Part shown: piece by piece, positions 1 through 9,286 of the stretch | How positions within the stretch are numbered: position 1 is the stretch's first letter | Layout of the letters: the number at the start of each line of letters is the position of its first letter | NCBI GenBank assembly: GCA_013298765.1 | Contig: JAAFJA010000001.1 | Coordinates: 310,001 to 374,000, forward strand | DNA: 64,000 nucleotides | Origin: Betaproteobacteria bacterium | Lineage (GTDB): Bacteria > Pseudomonadota > Gammaproteobacteria > Burkholderiales > Casimicrobiaceae | Reading direction: 5' to 3' | Notes under the pieces: generated by a model | Databases searched by the model: none | The model's input: the letters and a program-made list of their open reading frames with translations, nothing else | Told to the model about the DNA's origin: nothing | Position numbers and translations under genes: made by a program

Positions 1-3000
1 ACCACGGAGCTGCCCTTCGCCTCGCTCCACCCCCTTTGGCAAGCCGAAGCGCTGCATGAATTTGCCCGCGTCTTTCCAATCCAGGGCGACATCAACGGCG
101 GTCTCGCCATTTCCGCGCTGGCCGCCCGCGCCAGTCGGCAGTAGCCAGCGCCCCTTCGCTTCAAGCGAGCCGTCGGCGCTACTCAGGCGAACGCGATCTA
201 TGCGCCACTCGTCGCGGCCAGGTTGTGCTGCTATTTCGAGCTTACCCAACTCGCGCCCCTCGCTCACGAAACTATCTGCCGTGAGGTCGAGTTTCGGCCA
301 GCGCGCCGAGCTATTGGCGGACACGGCTGCTGGCGAGAGCGCAAGCGCCGCGGGAGCGAGCGCAAGGCGGTCCTTTTCAGTAATGGCGTTTGGTAGCGAA
401 AAGCGTTGCAGCCTAACAACTAAAGCGCTCACCGCCCCATTTTCCTGGGAGGAGTCCACCGAAATCAATCCAGTTGCTTCCTTACTTCTTAGCGCTAATC
501 GCCAGCGCCCCGCGTTCGGTTGCGCGCGTAAGCTCGCCTCATTCAAGACGTGGCCGAAAACGAGCGCGCGCTCGGCGCGAACGTTTACGTTTACAAAATC
601 TGGCGAGCTCGATTCGTTTTGCAGCCCACCCAGATTCTTCGCGTTGCCGCTGCTCAACGCGGGCAAAAGGTCGAGCGCGGCGTCGGTGTCGAGCTTAGAG
701 ATCTCTCCACGCACCGAGTACCCGCGCACCGGGAGTTGCGTCTTCTGCGCCCCCAGATCGACGACGGCCCTTTCAACCACGCGCGGCGCACTACCTTGCG
801 CTGGCGCGCGTTCGACCACGGCGTGCAGAAGTGACGGCAATTCAAACTCGAGCCGATCACGACCGTCGGCTTGCGTCGAGCGATTGAGCGTAAACGCGAT
901 CGGCTGCGCGACATCGCGTGGGCTACTACCCACTTGATAAATGCGATCAATTGGCAGCGTTTGCGGGCCGAGCGCGCCACTCAGCGAAATCGTGGGCGCA
1001 ACTGAGCTGCTTCGCGTTGCGGCTTGTGCATCTAGCTTCCAATCCACCGAACCTCGCAACTGATCGAGCAGCGGATAGTCGTAGAGTTCGCGTACTTTTG
1101 AGAGGTCAGCTTTGCCGGACGCCGCTGTCTTGATGACCCCGTTCGCGTCCGTGGCAACGTCAATCGCTACGGGGCCACCGAGGGCGAGTCCGCGCAACTC
1201 GCGCGAGCTCACTGATCGATCAGTAAAGCGCAATCGTCCACTCACGGCATCAAGCGGCGGCACATCGCCGCCAAGTTCAACCCGGTTATTGTCAAAACTC
1301 ACTTCACCATCGACCTTGACACGATCCGAGTGATAGATAGGAAAAGCAAGTGAGAGGGCGAGTCTCGCGGTGCCGCTGCCCTTCGCGCGCTCGGTAAATC
1401 CATCGAGCATGCGATTCACGGGTGTGGTTGCAATGAAGCGCAGAAAATTTTCAACGGAGCTTTGCGCCACGCCCTTTATCTCAACGCTTGCTTCGTTGGC
1501 CATCATGTCGGCGATCCGAACCTGCGTTGACGCCAATTGCGCGTTGGCAATCGTTGCGCGTTGCACTTCAGCGCTGAATGAGGAGCCCCGGAAGTTAAGG
1601 ATTCCTTCGATGTTTTCCGCGCGCGGCCAACCATCGGCATAGTCGACAATGACGTCGCTCACCGGTGCACTCAGTTCGAATTTGCCATGCTTTCCGTCTG
1701 TGAATGGAAAATGCCAGAGCGCGCCCTCAACATTGAATGTGGCGTTGCTGATTCGGCCACCGTCGATGGCTTCACGCACCCACATTCGCGTTGCTTCACC
1801 CACCGCTTTTGGCAGGTAGCGATGCACTGCAAGTGCATCGGCCGAATCTAGTTTCCCCGTAATCTTTGCTACGCCAGGCCCGAGCTCGTCGTTTCGCCAC
1901 GTCCCATTAAATGTCGCCCGTGCATCGGCGTTAGCGACAGATACCGCATCAATCGAGACCAGCCACGGCGAGAGAGCGCTCTTTGCCGTCGAGCCCGCTG
2001 CCTGTGATGGCGATGGATTGGTGATCGCCGTTGTCGGCTGAGGCTGCTCCCAACGCAGCGCACCGCCAACCACACCTAAGTTAAGCGGTTGAGCGAACCA
2101 ATCACCAAAATCGAGTGTGAGCCCCTGCACGCTCGCCGAGTTTGATGGGACGGGTTTAGACGGCTCGCTCTTCTTGGTCATCCAGCGCTCAAACACCGTC
2201 GGCGCTACCTGCCCCGCGGGCTCAAACCGGAAACTACCCTTCTTTTCGGTCGTGCTCACCACACCTGTCAATCCGGTAACACCAGGCAGCGATCCACGCT
2301 GCCAGGCCACATCGTTGAGCTGTGCATTGATTTCAAAGCGAATGGGCGCAGCGTCAAGCTGCCAATTCGCGCGTAAGTTATTGATTTGCCCACGCGGTGA
2401 AGCGAGCAGTTTCTGACTGCTCAGTGCCTTCGGTAGCAGCGGCGCGAGCGAGGCTTGCAATACATCGATCCCCTTCAAATCAACGCTTGACGCGCGAAGT
2501 TCGCCCTTCTGCGTTTGCTTCGAATCAACGGCTAGCGCAAGTTCCATGCTGAAGGGGGCGAGCGCCGCGCGGTCAGCCGGCGTCACTTTGATATCGCTGA
2601 GTTTCCAGCGCTCGCTACGCTCGTTGGCGTTTCGCTTGACGAAGCGCTCAAACGCGTTGCCAACATTTTCATCGCGCCACTCAAGCCGTCCACTCACTTC
2701 AGTGAATGCAATCGGTGAATTCGCAGTAGAGGCTTCGGGAGCGGCCGCGCTTGCGGTTGCGCTACTTGGCGTCTTGGCTAACGCTGATCGCGCGTTTGCG
2801 TCGCTACGCAGTCGGAGCTGGGCGTCACGCAGCACCAAGTCGGTGGTCACCGACACCGCGCGCCCGTCGTCAAAATCGAACCAGGCACGAATCCCGCCCT
2901 CACCGCGCACTACATCCACCGGCAACGGCAAATACCTAGCCAGTTCGCCCACGTTTGCATAGTCCACACGCACGTACGCGCTGCCGTCCCATTCGTTGAT

Positions 3001-3762
3001 TTTGCGCAAGTCTGAACCGCGAAACTCAGAGCGAAGTTCGAGCGGGGAGGCAATCGCAGTAGAAGGTACCGCGCGTAAGCCCATTCGATGTCGACTGCCA
3101 TCGTTTTGAAGACGAATGTGCACATCGCGCAGGCGCAATGGCGGGAGGTTCCTCCACGCATCCTGCCATTCGATTTCTCCGCCCTCAATCTGCACATAGC
3201 GCTGACGGAGCAACCATTCAAGCATCGCAGGATCGCCGGGCTCAGTACTCGAAAGATCGACGTCAAAACCGGCGATACTCAGTCGATTCGCTTCGTCCCT
3301 GCGCACGACGACTCGCGGGGACCTCACGGTTAGGCTCGAAAGTCGCGGCTCGAACGCGAAGATTGATCGCCACGAAATCGTCGTCTCGACTTCTGGCAAT
3401 TCCAGCAACGCACGCCCCTTAGCGTCGAGTACTTGCAGACGGGTCACCTTAAACTCGGGCGACCACCCGTTCCAGCCCGCCTCGAAAGAGCCAAGCGCGA
3501 CACGTTGTTTAGTTAAACGCGAGAGCTCTTCCACAATTTGGGGCCGAAACGAATCGGCATTGGGAACGAGCCAGAAGCGTGTGAGCGCGATAACGCCCAA
3601 GAAAAGCGCAACCGTGGCGAGCGTCAGCCAAAAAAGTGTTCGTACACAGAAGGTCAGCGAGCGGCTGCCCAAAGAACGCTCAGCAGCGTCCACAACTGCT
3701 TCAACTCGCCCAACGAGCGAATGATCGGTTTCAGCGGCAATAATCGGGGGTTCGTTCGGCAT
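1..3762 (-). CDS. yhdP: YhdP family AsmA-like protein, C-terminus outside the window
   Basis: Large envelope protein of the YhdP/TIGR02099 (DUF3971, AsmA-like) family. Family members span the periplasm and are implicated in phospholipid transport to the outer membrane. The frame is open from the ATG at 3762 to the window edge, 1254 codons, so the 3' end lies off the left side. The N-terminus has a cytoplasmic head, one transmembrane segment near residues 40-65 (rich in L, A, F, W) and the typical sequence NADSFRPQIVEELSRLT, followed by SFEAGWNGWSPEF. The last codons seen still carry family-like text (GKFMQRFGLPKGVERGEG). It is divergent from glnE across about 50 bases, an arrangement common in betaproteobacteria. 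A long open frame antisense to it at 56-937 is a GC-driven shadow. Confidence 0.9.
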   Translation of the reverse strand, partial: MPNEPPIIAAETDHSLVGRVEAVVDAAERSLGSRSLTFCVRTLFWLTLATVALFLGVIALTRFWLVPNADSFRPQIVEELSRLTKQRVALGSFEAGWNGWSPEFKVTRLQVLDAKGRALLELPEVETTISWRSIFAFEPRLSSLTVRSPRVVVRRDEANRLSIAGFDVDLSSTEPGDPAMLEWLLRQRYVQIEGGEIEWQDAWRNLPPLRLRDVHIRLQNDGSRHRMGLRAVPSTAIASPLELRSEFRGSDLRKINEWDGSAYVRVDYANVGELARYLPLPVDVVRGEGGIRAWFDFDDGRAVSVTTDLVLRDAQLRLRSDANARSALAKTPSSATASAAAPEASTANSPIAFTEVSGRLEWRDENVGNAFERFVKRNANERSERWKLSDIKVTPADRAALAPFSMELALAVDSKQTQKGELRASSVDLKGIDVLQASLAPLLPKALSSQKLLASPRGQINNLRANWQLDAAPIRFEINAQLNDVAWQRGSLPGVTGLTGVVSTTEKKGSFRFEPAGQVAPTVFERWMTKKSEPSKPVPSNSASVQGLTLDFGDWFAQPLNLGVVGGALRWEQPQPTTAITNPSPSQAAGSTAKSALSPWLVSIDAVSVANADARATFNGTWRNDELGPGVAKITGKLDSADALAVHRYLPKAVGEATRMWVREAIDGGRISNATFNVEGALWHFPFTDGKHGKFELSAPVSDVIVDYADGWPRAENIEGILNFRGSSFSAEVQRATIANAQLASTQVRIADMMANEASVEIKGVAQSSVENFLRFIATTPVNRMLDGFTERAKGSGTARLALSLAFPIYHSDRVKVDGEVSFDNNRVELGGDVPPLDAVSGRLRFTDRSVSSRELRGLALGGPVAIDVATDANGVIKTAASGKADLSKVRELYDYPLLDQLRGSVDWKLDAQAATRSSSVAPTISLSGALGPQTLPIDRIYQVGSSPRDVAQPIAFTLNRSTQADGRDRLEFELPSLLHAVVERAPAQGSAPRVVERAVVDLGAQKTQLPVRGYSVRGEISKLDTDAALDLLPALSSGNAKNLGGLQNESSSPDFVNVNVRAERALVFGHVLNEASLRAQPNAGRWRLALRSKEATGLISVDSSQENGAVSALVVRLQRFSLPNAITEKDRLALAPAALALSPAAVSANSSARWPKLDLTADSFVSEGRELGKLEIAAQPGRDEWRIDRVRLSSADGSLEAKGRWLLPTGAGGQRGNGETAVDVALDWKDAGKFMQRFGLPKGVERGEGQLRG

Positions 3763-3812
3763 TCGGGGCGTGCTACTCTATTTCGATTCTATCGATACCA
3801 CTCTCAACCACT

Positions 3813-6443
3813 GTGACCGACTCAATATCGCTTGCGTTCCGATATTCGCGCTACGCGGATAAGCTCCGTCGTCGGGATCCAGAGACAGTTAGCCGCGTCC
3901 TCGAAAACCCGCAGTCACGGTTCCCCCTGACTGAGTGGCGAAAAGCGCTCGCGGCCTGCCCAAGCGAATCGCTTGATGCGAGCCTTCGCAAAATCCGGCG
4001 AGAAGCCATGCTGCGAAGCGTCGTGAGAGACATCTCGTTTGCCGCCGACCATACTGAACTCGTTTCCGACTTGTCCGAGTTCGCCGATCTGTGCGTAGAG
4101 GTGGCCCTCCAGGTGCAACTCGCGAAGTTAGGCGAAACGAGCGAAACGCTCGGGCAGCTCTCTGTGATTGGAATGGGAAAACTCGGCGGCTATGAGCTCA
4201 ACGTGTCGTCTGACATCGACATTGTGTTCGTCTGCGACGAGCCAACGAGCGAGCAAATTGAGCGAATGAATCGAATCGCGAATGCGGTCACACGTTCACT
4301 TGATCGCGAAGTGGAGGGCGACTTTGTCTTTCGCGTTGACACCCGCTTGCGCCCGTACGGGAGCGCTGGCCCGATGGTGCCAACGCTTGATTTCCTTGAA
4401 ACGTATTTCGTCACCCAAGGGCGGACCTGGGAGCGCTTAGCGTGGCTTCGCGCGCGGGTCGTCGCCGGTCCGCTCGCCGGCGCCGTGCAGTCGCTGGTGA
4501 CCCCTTTTGTGTTTCGGCGCTACCTTGACTTCGATGCGATAGACGGCGTTCGCGATCTGCATCGCCAACTGCGTGCTGAAAAAACTGATCCGAACAACGT
4601 AAAGCTGGGGCGCGGCGGGATTCGCGAACTCGAGTTTGGCGTGCAGCTGCGCCAAATTCTGCGCGGCGGCCGAGACCCGCGCTTGCAAACCAAAAACACG
4701 CTCGATGCGCTTTCAGCATTTGCATCACTCGGCTATCTCAATTCGGGCGACGCAGAGCGAATGTCATCGCACTATCGGTACTTGCGCCGGGTGGAGCACA
4801 TGCTGCAGTATCGCGATGATCTGCAAACGCAAACCCTTCCCCGCGACGACAGTGAGCTTGGCCCACTGGCAGAAGCGCTCGGTGAGTCAGACACTTCAAG
4901 CTTCGCGCAGCGGCTAAACGCAGTTCGTGAAGACGTGGCGCGCTTCTTCGATGAAACGCTTGGCGGCATGCAAAGCGCTCGGACCACGGTAGCGGGCATC
5001 AGCAATGCTGAGACAACCCCGCCCGCTGCGAACACAAACGACACATCGATTGGCTTTGCGAACTACGCGAACGCGGAGGAAATCGAGCGCTATCACCAAG
5101 CAACGCTCACCGGCGTGCGTGTACGTGCGCTCCCGGCTAACAGTCGCCAGCGGTTTGAAAGCCTCGCTGCGCGCGTGGTTCAGTTGGCGTTGCAAACATC
5201 GGCACCGCGTGATGCTCACGCGCGAACGCTCGATCTCTTAGTCGGCGTCGCGGGCAGGTCAAGTTATCTAGCACTGATGACCGAGCGCCCGGAAACGCTT
5301 CGTCGCGTGGTTGATCTTGCCGCATCGAGCGAATGGGCAACGCGCTATTTGATGTCGCACCCTCTCTTGCTCGATGAGCTAATCGATGCTCGCTCGCTCA
5401 CCTCTGTTGTCGACTATGAAAATTGGCGCGTGGAGCTTACACGGGCACTTGCCGCTCAAGGCGAGGATACTGAAGCCGGGATGGATGCGCTGCGCCATTT
5501 TCAGCAGGCCGAAGTATTTCGCTTGCTGCTTAAAGACGTCGCAGGTTTGCTGCGCGTCGAATCGCTATCGGACCATCTCTCCGCCCTGGCTGATGTCTGT
5601 GTCGACGTTACGCTGCGCAAGCTTTTGGCGGCGGCGAAACTACCCAGTACAGCGACGCTCACTGTTATCGCGTATGGCAAGTGGGGAAGTAAAGAGCTCG
5701 GTTACGCGAGCGATCTCGATCTAATTTTTTTGATGCCAAACGACGCGACCGATTTTCGCGATCAGCTCACCCGCGTGGCACAACGGCTTCAAAACTGGCT
5801 CACCACGTTGACGCCTGCGGGTCGCGCTTATGAAATCGATGTGCGGCTTCGGCCCGACGGCGTGTCTGGGCTCCTGCTCTCAACAATCGACGCTTTTGCC
5901 ACCTATCAGAGAGAAAAAGCGTGGACCTGGGAACATCAAGCGATCACGCGCGCACGCTTTGCAGCGGGCAACCGTGCGCTAGGCGCTGCGTTCGAGAAAA
6001 TCCGGGATGACATCATCGCCCTGCCGCGCGACTGGCGGCAACTGCGGGGCGACATTTTGGAGATGCGCGAGCGGATCGCGCGGGAGCATCCTAACCGAGA
6101 GCGCGGCGAATTGTTCGACCTGAAACATGATCGCGGCGGCCTGGTCGATATGGAATTTGCGGTGCAAGCCCTTGTGCTGCGATACGGCGCTTCGCATCCA
6201 ACGATGCGGCTCGATCATGGCAACATCGCGCTCGCCAAGCGTGCGGGCGAACTCGGGCTAATCGGAAGCGACGGTGATCGCATCGCAACCGCTGCCGCCG
6301 ATGCCTATCGTGAGCTGCGTAAGATGCAACACGCAATACGACTGCGAGGTGCGGAAATGGCTCAAGTGATCGTGCAGGAAGCACAGCCACTTGCGGCCGC
6401 CGTCACTGAATTTTTCGAGCGAACGCTGGCCGAGAGTTCGTAG
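3813..6443 (+). CDS. glnE: Bifunctional glutamine synthetase adenylyltransferase/deadenylase
   Basis: GlnE switches glutamine synthetase activity by attaching AMP to, or removing it from, a tyrosine, under control of PII. The 876-residue protein is slightly short for the family (946 in E. coli). The N-terminal deadenylase domain carries GMGKLGGYELNVSSDIDIVF at about 120-139. The C-terminal adenylyltransferase domain carries AYGKWGSKELGYASDLDLIF at about 618-638. Both acidic SDxD pairs are kept, but the usual KLGG of the second motif reads KWGS. I chose the GTG at 3813, which leaves about 50 bases to the divergent yhdP start. There is no strong Shine-Dalgarno, so the start is less sure than the identity. 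Confidence 0.95.
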   Translation: MTDSISLAFRYSRYADKLRRRDPETVSRVLENPQSRFPLTEWRKALAACPSESLDASLRKIRREAMLRSVVRDISFAADHTELVSDLSEFADLCVEVALQVQLAKLGETSETLGQLSVIGMGKLGGYELNVSSDIDIVFVCDEPTSEQIERMNRIANAVTRSLDREVEGDFVFRVDTRLRPYGSAGPMVPTLDFLETYFVTQGRTWERLAWLRARVVAGPLAGAVQSLVTPFVFRRYLDFDAIDGVRDLHRQLRAEKTDPNNVKLGRGGIRELEFGVQLRQILRGGRDPRLQTKNTLDALSAFASLGYLNSGDAERMSSHYRYLRRVEHMLQYRDDLQTQTLPRDDSELGPLAEALGESDTSSFAQRLNAVREDVARFFDETLGGMQSARTTVAGISNAETTPPAANTNDTSIGFANYANAEEIERYHQATLTGVRVRALPANSRQRFESLAARVVQLALQTSAPRDAHARTLDLLVGVAGRSSYLALMTERPETLRRVVDLAASSEWATRYLMSHPLLLDELIDARSLTSVVDYENWRVELTRALAAQGEDTEAGMDALRHFQQAEVFRLLLKDVAGLLRVESLSDHLSALADVCVDVTLRKLLAAAKLPSTATLTVIAYGKWGSKELGYASDLDLIFLMPNDATDFRDQLTRVAQRLQNWLTTLTPAGRAYEIDVRLRPDGVSGLLLSTIDAFATYQREKAWTWEHQAITRARFAAGNRALGAAFEKIRDDIIALPRDWRQLRGDILEMRERIAREHPNRERGELFDLKHDRGGLVDMEFAVQALVLRYGASHPTMRLDHGNIALAKRAGELGLIGSDGDRIATAAADAYRELRKMQHAIRLRGAEMAQVIVQEAQPLAAAVTEFFERTLAESS

Positions 6444-6462
6444 TAACAAATTAGCGTAGTGA

Positions 6463-6530
6463 CCTATTTAAATAGGGCTAAGTAGCGTTTTTTGATTCAA
6501 TAGACTTTGCCAATTTACTATTTCTAGCCC
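6463..6530. repeat. Dispersed GGGCTA-N44-TAGCCC element, copy a
   Basis: Copy in the 277-base gap between glnE and the DUF3455 gene. GGGCTA is at 6475-6480, then 44 AT-rich bases, then TAGCCC at 6525-6530. A further CC lies 10 bases left of the GGGCTA, inside a perfect 14-bp palindrome (CCTATTTAAATAGG). No gene is visible in the rest of the gap. The family is described under findings. Confidence 0.6.
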
Positions 6531-6720
6531 GCAACAAATAGAACTAATTTCTGTAGATTTTTCTCCTAAGAATCGACTCGTCTCACCCAAGCGATCAAAC
6601 TCATTTTGCGTCGGCACATCCGATTCGCGAGCTAGGTCGTACCCCACTCATCGCCGCGCCCTTTTCCCCGTGCGCGGCGACCCTTCTTTTCTTTTCGATC
6701 ACTTTTGGTGAGGAAATCTC

Positions 6721-7308
6721 ATGTTCAGAATTCGTCCACACTCGTTCGCAGCACTCATTGTTGTTGGCTGCAGCACGGCATCATTTGCACAGCTGAGCTT
6801 CGACCACTCGACGCTTCCCGATGCGGTCAAGGTTCCGATGGGCAATCGCATCGCGCTTGAAACTGTTGGCGTTGGCGAGATCACCTACGAATGTCGCGAC
6901 AAGAAAGAGGCGGCGGCGCAATTCGAATGGGCCTTTGTCGGCCCCGTCGCAGTGCTCAATGATCGTAGCGGCAAAGCCATTGGAAGCTACTACGGGCCAC
7001 CCGCCACATGGAAATCAACCGATGGTTCGATGGTGACCGCGACGCAGCTCGCCATCGCGCCTGCAAGCGCAGGCAACATTCCGCTGCAGTTGGTTAAAGC
7101 CAATCCAGCAACGGGAAGCGGCATGATGACAGGGGTCACCTACATTCAGCGCGTCGCGACAAAGGGCGGCGTAGCACCAGCGATGACTTGTGATGCCTCA
7201 AGCAAAGGTAAGCGGGAAGTCGTGAAGTATCAGGCCGATTACATTCTCTACAAGCAAGGCCCTGTAGCGATCGCATCGCTCACACGTTCGCCGGATTCCG
7301 CGCGATAG
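6721..7308 (+). CDS. DUF3455 secreted protein
   Basis: Protein of 195 residues with a Sec-type signal peptide (basic start, hydrophobic stretch, predicted cut after SFAQ near residue 23). The mature part matches the DUF3455 family by recall: an ITYECRD segment, then WAFVGPVAVLNDRSGKAIGSYYGPP, ATWKSTDGSMV, and near the end GGVAPAMTCDASSKG with VKYQADYILY. The family is uncharacterised. The start is supported by GGTGAGGAAA about 8 bases upstream. It stands alone, convergent with the marR gene. Function unknown; probably periplasmic. Confidence 0.85.
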   Translation: MFRIRPHSFAALIVVGCSTASFAQLSFDHSTLPDAVKVPMGNRIALETVGVGEITYECRDKKEAAAQFEWAFVGPVAVLNDRSGKAIGSYYGPPATWKSTDGSMVTATQLAIAPASAGNIPLQLVKANPATGSGMMTGVTYIQRVATKGGVAPAMTCDASSKGKREVVKYQADYILYKQGPVAIASLTRSPDSAR

Positions 7309-7402
7309 GTTTCGTCGAGCGCTTGTTGCCGTCGCACGAACGACGAGCGTAGTGTTACGTGCTTGATGCGACTTAAATCCGCGTCTTTTCCGCAACACCA
7401 CG

Positions 7403-7870
7403 CTAGCGAGCGATCCGCTCTGCGAGCTTGCCTGTTACCTCGAACCAAGAAGCGGTCGCATCCTCGCCCGCGTGCGCGAAAGCCTCGGCGAACATTTGTA
7501 ATTGTTCGCCGGTCAACTTCGCTTCCAGGCTCGCGCCTTCGGCGGTGAGTTCAATTCGACGCACGCGTGCATCGTGCGCGGCCTTGCTCAGATCGATGAG
7601 CCCTTGCGTCTGCAACTGCTTGAGTGGCGTATTGAGCGCCTGCTTGGTCACATCAAGTACGGCTTGAAGCTCACCCACGCTCATGCCAGGTTGGCGCGCA
7701 ACAAAAAAAAGAATTCGATGATGCACCCGCGTGAGCCCCCGCTTCGCGAGCATTCGATCTGGCTCTGCGATCACTGCGCGCAGCGCATAGTGCATCACCC
7801 GCCACGCGTCAATGAGGCGGCTGTGATCGTGCGTGTAAGCGTTTGTTTTTTCGGGGGTTTTGCGAGGCAT
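7403..7870 (-). CDS. MarR family transcriptional regulator
   Basis: Winged-helix repressor of 155 residues. The MarR fold is visible as a long N-terminal helix, then RGLTRVHHRILFFVARQPG, the recognition region MSVGELQAVLDVTKQALNT, and the wing with DARVRRIELTAEG. MarR proteins are dimers that bind palindromes and are released by small ligands. Two matching palindromes lie just upstream of its own ATG (7871-7889 and 7911-7931), which points to autorepression and possibly control of divergent ilvE. The ligand cannot be told from sequence. Confidence 0.88.
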   Translation of the reverse strand: MPRKTPEKTNAYTHDHSRLIDAWRVMHYALRAVIAEPDRMLAKRGLTRVHHRILFFVARQPGMSVGELQAVLDVTKQALNTPLKQLQTQGLIDLSKAAHDARVRRIELTAEGASLEAKLTGEQLQMFAEAFAHAGEDATASWFEVTGKLAERIAR

Positions 7871-7889
7871 AGGTCAAGCGACTTGACAT
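7871..7889. promoter_or_regulatory. Proximal MarR-type operator palindrome
   Basis: AGGTCAAG, three bases, CTTGACAT. The dyad matches at 7 of 8 positions, shares the GGTCAA/TTGAC half-site with the next palindrome, and abuts the marR ATG. Centre-to-centre distance to the second site is 41 bp, close to four helical turns. Binding is inferred. Confidence 0.6.
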
Positions 7890-7910
7890 TTATTTTGGCA
7901 TAGCAAAGAA

Positions 7911-7931
7911 TAGGTCAATGTGATTGACCTA
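7911..7931. promoter_or_regulatory. Distal MarR-type operator palindrome
   Basis: Perfect 9-bp inverted repeat, TAGGTCAAT and ATTGACCTA, separated by GTG, in the marR-ilvE intergenic region. It repeats the half-site found next to the marR start. Probably bound by the adjacent MarR protein; whether it also governs ilvE, which starts 150 bases away, is open. Confidence 0.65.
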
Positions 7932-8081
7932 TCTCGGTCTCTCGCCACGCGTCCATCCGCGCGATCCGCTCAGGGAACGTTGATCCGTCCCCTAAAATCC
8001 CGCTGACGCCATACCCACGCGCACTCGACCACGAGCGTCAAGCGGGCTCACAAGGCACGTCAATAATTTGGAGAACACACT

Positions 8082-9005
8082 ATGTCAATGGACGATCGCG
8101 ACGGCAAGATTTGGATGGACGGCAAGATGGTGGAGTGGCGCGATGCCAAGATCCACGTGTTGAGCCACACGCTGCACTATGGTTGCGGCGCGTTTGAGGG
8201 CGTGCGTGCTTACAAGACGGATAAGGGTACAGCGATCTTTCGTCTCGAAGAGCACACCAAGCGTCTGTTTAACAGCGCGAAAATTTTGCGCATGAATATC
8301 CCGTTCTCTCTTGAAGAGGTGATGGAGGCGCAGAAAGCGGTTGTTCGCGAAAACAAACTCGAATCGGGTTATTTGCGACCACTCACTTGGATCGGCTCAG
8401 AGAAGCTGGGCGTCTCTCCGAAAGGCAACAAAATTCATTTGATGGTTGCGGCGTGGACTTGGGGTGCGTATCTCGGCGAAGAAGGCTTGCGTAAAGGCAT
8501 TCGCGTGAAGACATCGAGCTATACCCGCCATCACGTGAATATCACCATGACGCAAGCGAAGGCGGTTTCGAATTACACCAATTCGATTCTCGCCAACATG
8601 GAAGTCACCGACGAGGGTTATGACGAAGCGATGCTGCTCGATAGCGCCGGTTTCGTCTCCGAAGGGGCGGGCGAAAACATTTTCGTGATCAAAGACGGCA
8701 AGATCTACACGCCTGATTTGTCGGCGGGTGCGCTCAACGGCATCACTCGAAATACGATTTTCCACATCGCCGCCGATCTGGGAATCGAAGTGATTCAGAA
8801 GCGTTTGACTCGCGATGAGCTCTACATCGCCGATGAACTCTTCTTCACCGGAACCGCCGCTGAAGTGACCCCGATCCGCGAATATGATCGCATTCAAATT
8901 GGCGCGGGCGAGCGAGGCCCAATCACCACGAAAATCCAGGCAGCATTCTTCGACATCGTGAACGGTCGCAATGCGAAATATGCGAGTTGGCTCGCCCACG
9001 TTTGA
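8082..9005 (+). CDS. ilvE: Branched-chain amino acid aminotransferase
   Basis: Fold-type IV PLP enzyme of 307 residues that interconverts Leu, Ile and Val with their 2-oxo acids, using 2-oxoglutarate/glutamate. The PLP lysine is Lys160 in TMTQAKAVSNYTNS. Other family marks are HTLHYGCGAFEGVRAY near 29-44, FVSEGAGENIFVIKDG, and ELFFTGTAAEVTPI near the C-terminus. GGAG sits 9 bases before the ATG. The next gene is a zf-CHCC protein 18 bases on, a pairing common in betaproteobacteria. Cytoplasmic. Confidence 0.96.
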   Translation: MSMDDRDGKIWMDGKMVEWRDAKIHVLSHTLHYGCGAFEGVRAYKTDKGTAIFRLEEHTKRLFNSAKILRMNIPFSLEEVMEAQKAVVRENKLESGYLRPLTWIGSEKLGVSPKGNKIHLMVAAWTWGAYLGEEGLRKGIRVKTSSYTRHHVNITMTQAKAVSNYTNSILANMEVTDEGYDEAMLLDSAGFVSEGAGENIFVIKDGKIYTPDLSAGALNGITRNTIFHIAADLGIEVIQKRLTRDELYIADELFFTGTAAEVTPIREYDRIQIGAGERGPITTKIQAAFFDIVNGRNAKYASWLAHV

Positions 9006-9023
9006 TTCGATAATTCACCCATC

Positions 9024-9248
9024 ATGAGCGCAAAACCGAAAAATCCAAAAGTGGACCCCAAGGCCCCTGTACACGTCACTGCGAGCGATCTGCACGGGCA
9101 CGGCGTTGTCTTTTGTCCTAACCCGAAAATGCCGCTCTGGTCAGCGCACCCAAAGGTGTATCTGGATGTCGCAAAGACGGGTGAAGCGTCGTGTCCGTAC
9201 TGCGGAACTCACTACGTCCTCAGCGGGCCGGTGCCTGCTGGGCACTAG
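9024..9248 (+). CDS. Small zf-CHCC zinc-finger protein
   Basis: Protein of 74 residues with the CHCC zinc-binding pattern: Cys31, His42, Cys57 and Cys60 (FCPNPKMPLWSAHPKVYLD, then SCPYCGTHYVL). The domain is related to a small accessory subunit of mitochondrial complex I (NDUFS6-like); in bacteria the role is not settled. It follows ilvE by 18 bases and is probably cotranscribed with it. Confidence 0.88.
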   Translation: MSAKPKNPKVDPKAPVHVTASDLHGHGVVFCPNPKMPLWSAHPKVYLDVAKTGEASCPYCGTHYVLSGPVPAGH

Positions 9249-9286
9249 CCTGCGGTGATTGCGCTTCGAATGTCGCATGCTCAACG

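Noticed and set aside
56-937. 293-codon open frame on the plus strand
   Set aside because: Antisense to yhdP, whose minus frame is open with clear family text; the plus frame is Ser/Arg/Ala-rich shadow sequence.
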